From Desulfobacteraceae bacterium (lineage in GTDB: Bacteria > Desulfobacterota > Desulfobacteria > Desulfobacterales > UBA11574), in NCBI GenBank assembly GCA_013203195.1, contig JABMQM010000136.1, forward strand, positions 1 through 8,444: a stretch of DNA of 8,444 bases, read 5' to 3'. Position numbers and translations under genes: made by a program. The notes under the pieces were generated by a model. The model ran no database searches. It was not told the origin of the DNA and worked only from the letters and a program-made list of their open reading frames with translations. Shown here in pieces: positions 3,801 to 8,444 of this stretch; within the stretch, counting starts at the first letter, position 1; each line of letters opens with the position of its first letter.

Positions 3801-6770
3801 ATGCTTCAAGAATATAATGAAATACCCAGTGAATTTTATTCACATTTAAAAATTTTTCACGAGTTGATGTCAATCAAGGTGCGTGAGATCTTATTTGTTT
3901 CCAGCCCCTATGATGCGTTCATATTGGAAGAAGATGGCAGCCCTGCATCAAGAATTATAAATGAATACAGTGGATTAAATCTTAGTCTGCCCCCCAGGGT
4001 GACTCGGGCGTCTTCCGCTAGGGAAGCATTGTCTCACCTAAATAAGAAAGATTTCGATATGGTTTTAACCATGCCGAACGTAGATGACATGGATGCTTTT
4101 TCATTGGGCCTGGAAATTAAGAAAATTAATCCGAGTCTTCCTGTTATTCTACTGGCTCACAACCCCAGGGAAATTTATCCCTTAACAAAAAAGAAAGATT
4201 TTAAAGGGATTGACAGAAGTTTTATCTGGTCCGGCAATTCCGATCTGTTGCTCGCGCTGGTTAAAAACGTGGAAGACCGACTGAATGTTGGACGCGACAC
4301 CCAGAAAGCAATGGTCCGAGTACTGATTCTGGTTGAGGATTCTCCCGTTTATTTCTCCTATTTTCTGCCTCTGATTTACAAAGAAGTTGTTAAGCAAACC
4401 CAGGCTGTCCTTGAAGTTGGTATCAATGAGGAACATCGGTTGCTCACAATGCGGGCCAGGCCCAAAATCCTGTTAGCGGAGAACTATGAAGAGGCCCTGG
4501 AACTATGTCAGAAGTACCGGTCATTTCTGTTCGGCGTTATTTCGGATACCCGCATCCCTAGAAATGGAAAGATGGTCGATGATGCAGGGTTTGTGTTACT
4601 TTCACAAATGAGAAAGGAAATTCCTGATCTTCCCCTTCTTTTGATGAGTTCGAAATCATCCAATAAAACAAAAGCAGATCAAATCCCGGCTGTTTTTCTG
4701 GACAAAAATTCTCCAAACCTTCTTGAAGAGTTACACAATTTTTTTCTCAATAATTTAGGATTTGGCGATTTTGTTTTCCGCATGCCGGACGGTACGGAAA
4801 TTGATCGAGCGTCTAACCTTCGTGCTCTTGAGGCAAAGGTTGCTAAGATACCGGATGAATCGCTTTGTTATCATGCCAAGCGCAATCACTTTTCCAACTG
4901 GATTATGTCTCGTTCGGAAATCGCTCTTGCTTCCAAGTTCCGTGAGGTCAAAGCCTCTGATTTTTCATGCGCCCACGACATGCGGAGTTATATTATCGCC
5001 AATGTCCATGCGTTAAGGAAATGGTGTCAAAAAGGTGTGGTCGCTCAGTTCAAGAGCCATAATTTCGATGCAGATATTATGGATTTTGTTAAAATCGGCC
5101 AAGGATCCTTGGGGGGTAAGGCCCGGAGCTTGGCCTTCATGTCCGCCCTGCTCCATCAGAATCCGACAATTTACGAAAATTATCCCGAAATAAACATCGA
5201 AATTCCAAAAACCCTGGTTGTGAGCACGGACGGTTTTGAATCTTTTATCAAACTGAACGGCCTAAAGGATTTTGCCACCCAAAGCTTTACAAATGAAGAA
5301 ATTAACGCCGTATTTTTAAAAGCAGTTATGCCGGAGTGGCTGGTAAAAGAATTGGAAGTTTACGCGGCCCAGGTGAAATATCCCCTGTCGGTGCGCTCTT
5401 CGAGTTTGCTTGAAGATGCGCAGTTCCAACCGTATGCCGGAATTTACGAAACTTATATGATTCCCAATAACCATCCCGAATTCTCGAAGCGACTTGAACA
5501 TCTTATTACCGCCATAAAGCTGGTGTATGCTTCTACCTATTATGAAGAGGCCAAGGCATTCTCCCGCAGTACGTCAAACCAGCCCCAGGAAGAGGCGATG
5601 GGTGTTATCATCCAGCAACTTACCGGAGAAGAATATGGAGATTATTTCTATCCAGCCATTTCCGGAGTGGCTCAGTCTCATAATTTTTATCCGATTTCCA
5701 AGATGAAACCTGAAGAGGGGATTGCCCATATTGCTCTGGGATTGGGCAAAACCGTTGTGGAAGGCGGCCGAACGGTGCGCTTTTCTCCAAAATATCCAAG
5801 TGTTATGCCCCAATTTTCCATGGTTGATGATATCCTGGCAAACGCCCAGCGTTTTTTTTATGCCTTACAGATTCGAAATTATCCCGATGAACTCAACTTC
5901 CTGGAATATTCAAACCTGGTAAAAAGGGAGGTTGACGATGCTGAAGCGGAGTATGCTGTAAAGCTGCTTGCCAGTACGTATGTGCCGGATGAACATCGAA
6001 TTCGTGATGCAGGCTATCTGCCGGGACCAAAGATTTTAACTTTTGCTCAGGTACTAAAGTACAACATATTCCCTTTGTCTCATTTATTATCAGACATGCT
6101 CGAATTAGGGCGAAAGAGTATGGGATGCCCTGTAGAAATCGAATTTTCGGTAAACCTGAGTTCCGATAAAAAGAAGAAAAGCGAGTTCTTTTTTCTTCAA
6201 ATGCGACCTATGGTTGCCGGTGGAGAAAGGTTTGAGGTTCAAATCACCCATCAAGAAATTGAAAAAGCATTTTGCATTTCCAATCAAGCCCTTGGAAATG
6301 GAAAAAATGAAAGAATAGCGGATATTGTATATGTTAAGCCTGATGATTTTAAACTGGAGGCTACGATACAAATGGCAGGAGAAATTGATAAGTTAAATGC
6401 CGGCTTGGTTAAAGAAAAATGTCCTTATCTTCTCATTGGCCCTGGTCGGTGGGGATCTGCTGACAGATGGCTTGGGATACCGGTACAATGGCGCAATATT
6501 TCAGGGGTCGATGCCATCATTGAACTTAGAAATGAAACATTAAAGGCTGATCCTTCCCAGGGATCGCATTTTTTTCAAAACATAACCTCTCTGGGCATTC
6601 ATTATATAACGGTTACCGAAAACTCGGAAGATCATTTTGATTGGGAATGGTTATATTCACAACCTGCTTTTCAGGAGACGACCTACTTGCGGCATGTAAG
6701 ATTGAATAAACCGTTTACGCTTAAAATTAACGGCAAGACATCCCAATGTGTATTGATTAATAATAATTAA
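3801..6770 (+). CDS. Two receiver-like domains fused to a PEP-synthase/PPDK-type ATP-grasp domain
   Basis: The 989-residue protein carries no signal peptide. Receiver-like domain 1 (about 27-162) is degenerate: the acidic pair is SS (34-35) and the phosphoacceptor position is M91 (FDMVLTMPNVDDMDAF). Receiver-like domain 2 (about 172-320) keeps E179-D180, D249 (ISDTRIP), S283 and K302, so phosphorylation is plausible. The pyruvate-phosphate-dikinase-type ATP-binding domain spans about 430-806, with K440 (SLGGKARSL), R532 (LSVRSSSLLEDAQF, E538-D539) and the closing FFLQMRPM (Q800, R802). The family's usual phosphohistidine swivel (GG-TSHAA-like) and PEP/pyruvate barrel are not seen. A C-terminal region (about 820-989) has the motif GPGRWGSADRWLGIPVQW (880-897). 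The phosphate acceptor is therefore unknown. The ATG at 3801 is preferred over an upstream TTG (3789): weak GGGA/AAGG precedes it and nothing precedes the TTG. It lies 46 bases before gdhA. Confidence 0.85.
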   Translation: MLQEYNEIPSEFYSHLKIFHELMSIKVREILFVSSPYDAFILEEDGSPASRIINEYSGLNLSLPPRVTRASSAREALSHLNKKDFDMVLTMPNVDDMDAFSLGLEIKKINPSLPVILLAHNPREIYPLTKKKDFKGIDRSFIWSGNSDLLLALVKNVEDRLNVGRDTQKAMVRVLILVEDSPVYFSYFLPLIYKEVVKQTQAVLEVGINEEHRLLTMRARPKILLAENYEEALELCQKYRSFLFGVISDTRIPRNGKMVDDAGFVLLSQMRKEIPDLPLLLMSSKSSNKTKADQIPAVFLDKNSPNLLEELHNFFLNNLGFGDFVFRMPDGTEIDRASNLRALEAKVAKIPDESLCYHAKRNHFSNWIMSRSEIALASKFREVKASDFSCAHDMRSYIIANVHALRKWCQKGVVAQFKSHNFDADIMDFVKIGQGSLGGKARSLAFMSALLHQNPTIYENYPEINIEIPKTLVVSTDGFESFIKLNGLKDFATQSFTNEEINAVFLKAVMPEWLVKELEVYAAQVKYPLSVRSSSLLEDAQFQPYAGIYETYMIPNNHPEFSKRLEHLITAIKLVYASTYYEEAKAFSRSTSNQPQEEAMGVIIQQLTGEEYGDYFYPAISGVAQSHNFYPISKMKPEEGIAHIALGLGKTVVEGGRTVRFSPKYPSVMPQFSMVDDILANAQRFFYALQIRNYPDELNFLEYSNLVKREVDDAEAEYAVKLLASTYVPDEHRIRDAGYLPGPKILTFAQVLKYNIFPLSHLLSDMLELGRKSMGCPVEIEFSVNLSSDKKKKSEFFFLQMRPMVAGGERFEVQITHQEIEKAFCISNQALGNGKNERIADIVYVKPDDFKLEATIQMAGEIDKLNAGLVKEKCPYLLIGPGRWGSADRWLGIPVQWRNISGVDAIIELRNETLKADPSQGSHFFQNITSLGIHYITVTENSEDHFDWEWLYSQPAFQETTYLRHVRLNKPFTLKINGKTSQCVLINNN

Positions 6771-6804
6771 ATTCGTTTGGTTTGGACTTAACCACTAAAT
6801 TTAC

Positions 6805-6810
6805 GGGAGG
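6805..6810 (+). promoter_or_regulatory. Strong ribosome-binding site deciding the gdhA start
   Basis: GGGAGG is six bases upstream of the ATG at 6817. The in-frame TTG at 6811 directly abuts it and so cannot be the start. This sets the protein at 449 residues. Confidence 0.85.
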
Positions 6811-6816
6811 TTGTAC

Positions 6817-8166
6817 ATGAAGGACATTTTGAATATGATAAAGGATAGAGATCCGGGAGAAAAGGAATTTCATCAGGCTGTGGAAGAGGTCGTTGAGTCA
6901 GTTCTTCCTGTTTTGGACAGAAATCCTCAATACCGTCAAGAAGCTGTCCTGGAAAGAATTATAGAGCCGGAACGTATCATCATATTCCGGGTTCCCTGGA
7001 TGGACGATCAGGGTCAGGTACAGGTCAATCGCGGTTTCAGGATTCAAATGAACAGTGCCATCGGTCCCTATAAGGGTGGATTGCGCTTTCATCCATCCGT
7101 AAACTTGAGCATTTTGAAATTTTTAGCCTTTGAACAGGTTTTTAAAAACGCGCTGACAACCCTTGCCATGGGAGGCGGAAAAGGCGGTTCTGATTTCAAT
7201 TCCAAAGGTAAGTCCGACAACGAGGTCATGCGCTTTTGTCAGAGTTTCATGTCCGAGCTGTTTCGGCATATCGGTCCGAATACAGATGTTCCGGCCGGCG
7301 ATATCGGTGTGGGCGCCAGGGAAATCGGTTATCTCTTTGGCATGTATAAAAAACTGCGCAACGAATTTACCGGTGTCTTGACCGGTAAGAGCTTGGGATG
7401 GGGTGGAAGCCTGATTCGTCCGGAAGCAACCGGCTACGGCAGTGTTTACTTTGCAGCAGAAATGTTGGCAACTCGAAACGAAACCCTTGAAGACAAAACC
7501 TGCCTGGTATCCGGTTCTGGCAACGTTTCCCAATACACAGTGGATAAAATTATTGAATTGGGCGGTAAAGTGGTTACCCTCTCGGATTCTTCCGGCTATA
7601 TTTATGATGAAGAGGGCATCGATTCGGACAAACTGGACTTTGTAAAACGGCTAAAAAATATTAAACGCGGCAGAATTTATGAATACATTGATAAGTATTC
7701 TGAAGCGGTTTACACAGAAGCAGACACGTCTTTAGATCATAATCCGCTTTGGGACCACAAAGCGTACTGCGCCTTCCCCAGCGCCACCGAGAATGAAATC
7801 AACGATAAAGATGCCACGAACCTTATGAAAAACGGGGTCAAACTGGTCTGCGAAGGTGCCAATATGCCAAGTATTCCGGAAGCCATTAACATTTTTTTGG
7901 ACAACAAAATCCTCTATGCTCCCGGCAAAGCATCCAATGCCGGCGGGGTGGCCGTATCAGGGTTGGAAATGGCTCAGAACAGCATGCGGTTGAGTTGGCC
8001 TGCGGAAGAAGTCGATCAACGTCTAAAAATGATCATGAAAAACATCCATCAAACCTGTCTTGATGCGGCTTCCGAGTATGACAAGCCCGGCAACTATATG
8101 GCGGGTGCCAATATCGCAGGATTCACGAAGGTAGTAAATGCCATGCTGGATCAGGGTTTACTGTGA
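6817..8166 (+). CDS. gdhA: NADP-type glutamate dehydrogenase, hexameric class
   Basis: The enzyme reversibly converts 2-oxoglutarate, ammonium and NAD(P)H to glutamate in the cytoplasm. The 449-residue product is close to the 447 of Escherichia coli GdhA and looks intact. The N-terminal substrate domain has GPYKGGLRFHP (83-93, K86), GGGKGGSDF (119-127, catalytic K122) and PAGDIGVGAREIGYL (159-173, D162). The coenzyme domain has the dinucleotide motif SGSGNVSQY (232-240), followed by LSDSSGYIYDEEG (255-267). The SDSSG after the second strand, as in E. coli GdhA, favours NADP over NAD. EGANMPSIPEA (346-356) and APGKASNAGGVAVSGLEMAQN (368-388) complete the family pattern. It follows the ATP-grasp fusion by 46 bases with no terminator, so co-transcription is likely. 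The neighbouring glutamate-synthase-type protein points to a glutamate/ammonium module. Confidence 0.97.
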   Translation: MKDILNMIKDRDPGEKEFHQAVEEVVESVLPVLDRNPQYRQEAVLERIIEPERIIIFRVPWMDDQGQVQVNRGFRIQMNSAIGPYKGGLRFHPSVNLSILKFLAFEQVFKNALTTLAMGGGKGGSDFNSKGKSDNEVMRFCQSFMSELFRHIGPNTDVPAGDIGVGAREIGYLFGMYKKLRNEFTGVLTGKSLGWGGSLIRPEATGYGSVYFAAEMLATRNETLEDKTCLVSGSGNVSQYTVDKIIELGGKVVTLSDSSGYIYDEEGIDSDKLDFVKRLKNIKRGRIYEYIDKYSEAVYTEADTSLDHNPLWDHKAYCAFPSATENEINDKDATNLMKNGVKLVCEGANMPSIPEAINIFLDNKILYAPGKASNAGGVAVSGLEMAQNSMRLSWPAEEVDQRLKMIMKNIHQTCLDAASEYDKPGNYMAGANIAGFTKVVNAMLDQGLL

Positions 8167-8444
8167 TCCTTATAATTTAAAAAAAGAAAGTCAGCCAGAG
8201 GAAGGCGTTATCCGGAGGTTTGCTCAGGAAAGTGGTTGTCGGTATTTTGAAACCGCCGTACTCAGTGCCTGTTGCACCGTAATAGATGTTAGCCCCGCAG
8301 GTGAACTGAACATTTTCTTTCATAACATCAAGCGTAAATAAAACCAATAGTAAAATAATTATCTTTTTTGTCATAAATAACACTAAAATCATAAAGTTAG
8401 GTTACAATTCCATTTGAACTTTGTAGGTATCGAGCGCTTCAGGC
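8167..8444. other. Downstream region after gdhA, largely unassigned
   Basis: No strong terminator follows gdhA. An imperfect stem (CGGAGGTTT near 8213 with AAACCGCCG near 8250) is the only candidate. The small minus-strand frame at 8177-8374 is doubtful. The last 50 bases show no recognisable gene and are cut by the window edge. Confidence 0.5.
8177..8374 (-). CDS. Doubtful small protein with hydrophobic N-terminus
   Basis: A 65-residue frame begins MTKKIIILLLVLFTL, a basic start followed by a hydrophobic stretch like a signal peptide or membrane anchor. It continues with a short region rich in Gly, Tyr and Thr that has one cysteine. An upstream in-frame ATG at 8392 is also possible. Neither start has a recognisable ribosome-binding site, and no known family is recognised. 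It would be convergent with gdhA, ending 10 bases beyond its stop. It could be a real small exported protein, a degraded gene remnant or chance. Confidence 0.25.
   Translation of the reverse strand: MTKKIIILLLVLFTLDVMKENVQFTCGANIYYGATGTEYGGFKIPTTTFLSKPPDNAFLWLTFFF

Noticed and set aside
6441..6491. GPGRWGSADRWLGIPV read as a degenerate phosphohistidine swivel motif (GGRTCHAA...LGIPA)
   Set aside because: Only the LGIP end is similar; the spacing differs by three residues and the catalytic histidine is missing, so the likeness is probably superficial.
6811..6816. TTG start for gdhA
   Set aside because: It directly abuts the GGGAGG site, which is correctly spaced only for the ATG at 6817.
8138..8341. 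Plus-strand 67-codon frame overlapping the end of gdhA
   Set aside because: It starts inside gdhA in another frame, has no ribosome-binding site and no recognisable domain.

Overview
The window looks like chromosomal DNA of an anaerobic, moderately AT-rich bacterium. The closest fit from memory is a sulfate-reducing Desulfobacterales/Desulfobacteraceae-type member of the Thermodesulfobacteriota. This is an inference from protein style (a small stand-alone NifU, a short FMN-type glutamate synthase with an N-terminal cysteine cluster, a receiver/PEP-synthase-like fusion) and from the type of intergenic repeat; there is no rRNA or other marker to prove it.

Layout: positions 1-269 are AT-rich and non-coding. 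A 73-residue NifU-type Fe-S protein lies on the minus strand (270-491). Next is a 256-bp MITE-like element with imperfect 36-bp inverted ends (586-841), then a perfect 12-bp hairpin (868-899) that contains the stop codon of the next minus-strand gene. That gene (897-1679) encodes a degenerate receiver domain plus a histidine-kinase dimerization/H-box domain, with no ATPase domain. A 406-bp divergent intergenic region (1680-2085) holds a near-direct repeat, a possible promoter and a perfect 27-bp palindrome just before the next start codon.

Three plus-strand genes follow and probably form a transcription unit: a 527-residue glutamate-synthase-type FMN protein without a glutamine amidotransferase domain (2086-3669); a 989-residue protein with two receiver-like domains fused to a pyruvate-phosphate-dikinase-type ATP-grasp domain but no visible phosphohistidine or PEP/pyruvate barrel domain (3801-6770); and a complete hexameric-type NADP glutamate dehydrogenase (6817-8166). 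The last 278 bases hold at most a small doubtful minus-strand ORF with a hydrophobic N-terminus.

The glutamate dehydrogenase gives the module a metabolic anchor: ammonium assimilation into glutamate, or the reverse. The glutamate-synthase-like flavoprotein suggests related amino-nitrogen or redox chemistry. The large fusion looks like a signal-responsive ATP-using enzyme or regulator placed between them. The divergent receiver/H-box protein may be a regulatory partner that depends on another kinase, or that acts by dimerization. The most novel candidates are the fusion protein, its position between two glutamate enzymes, and the leader palindrome.
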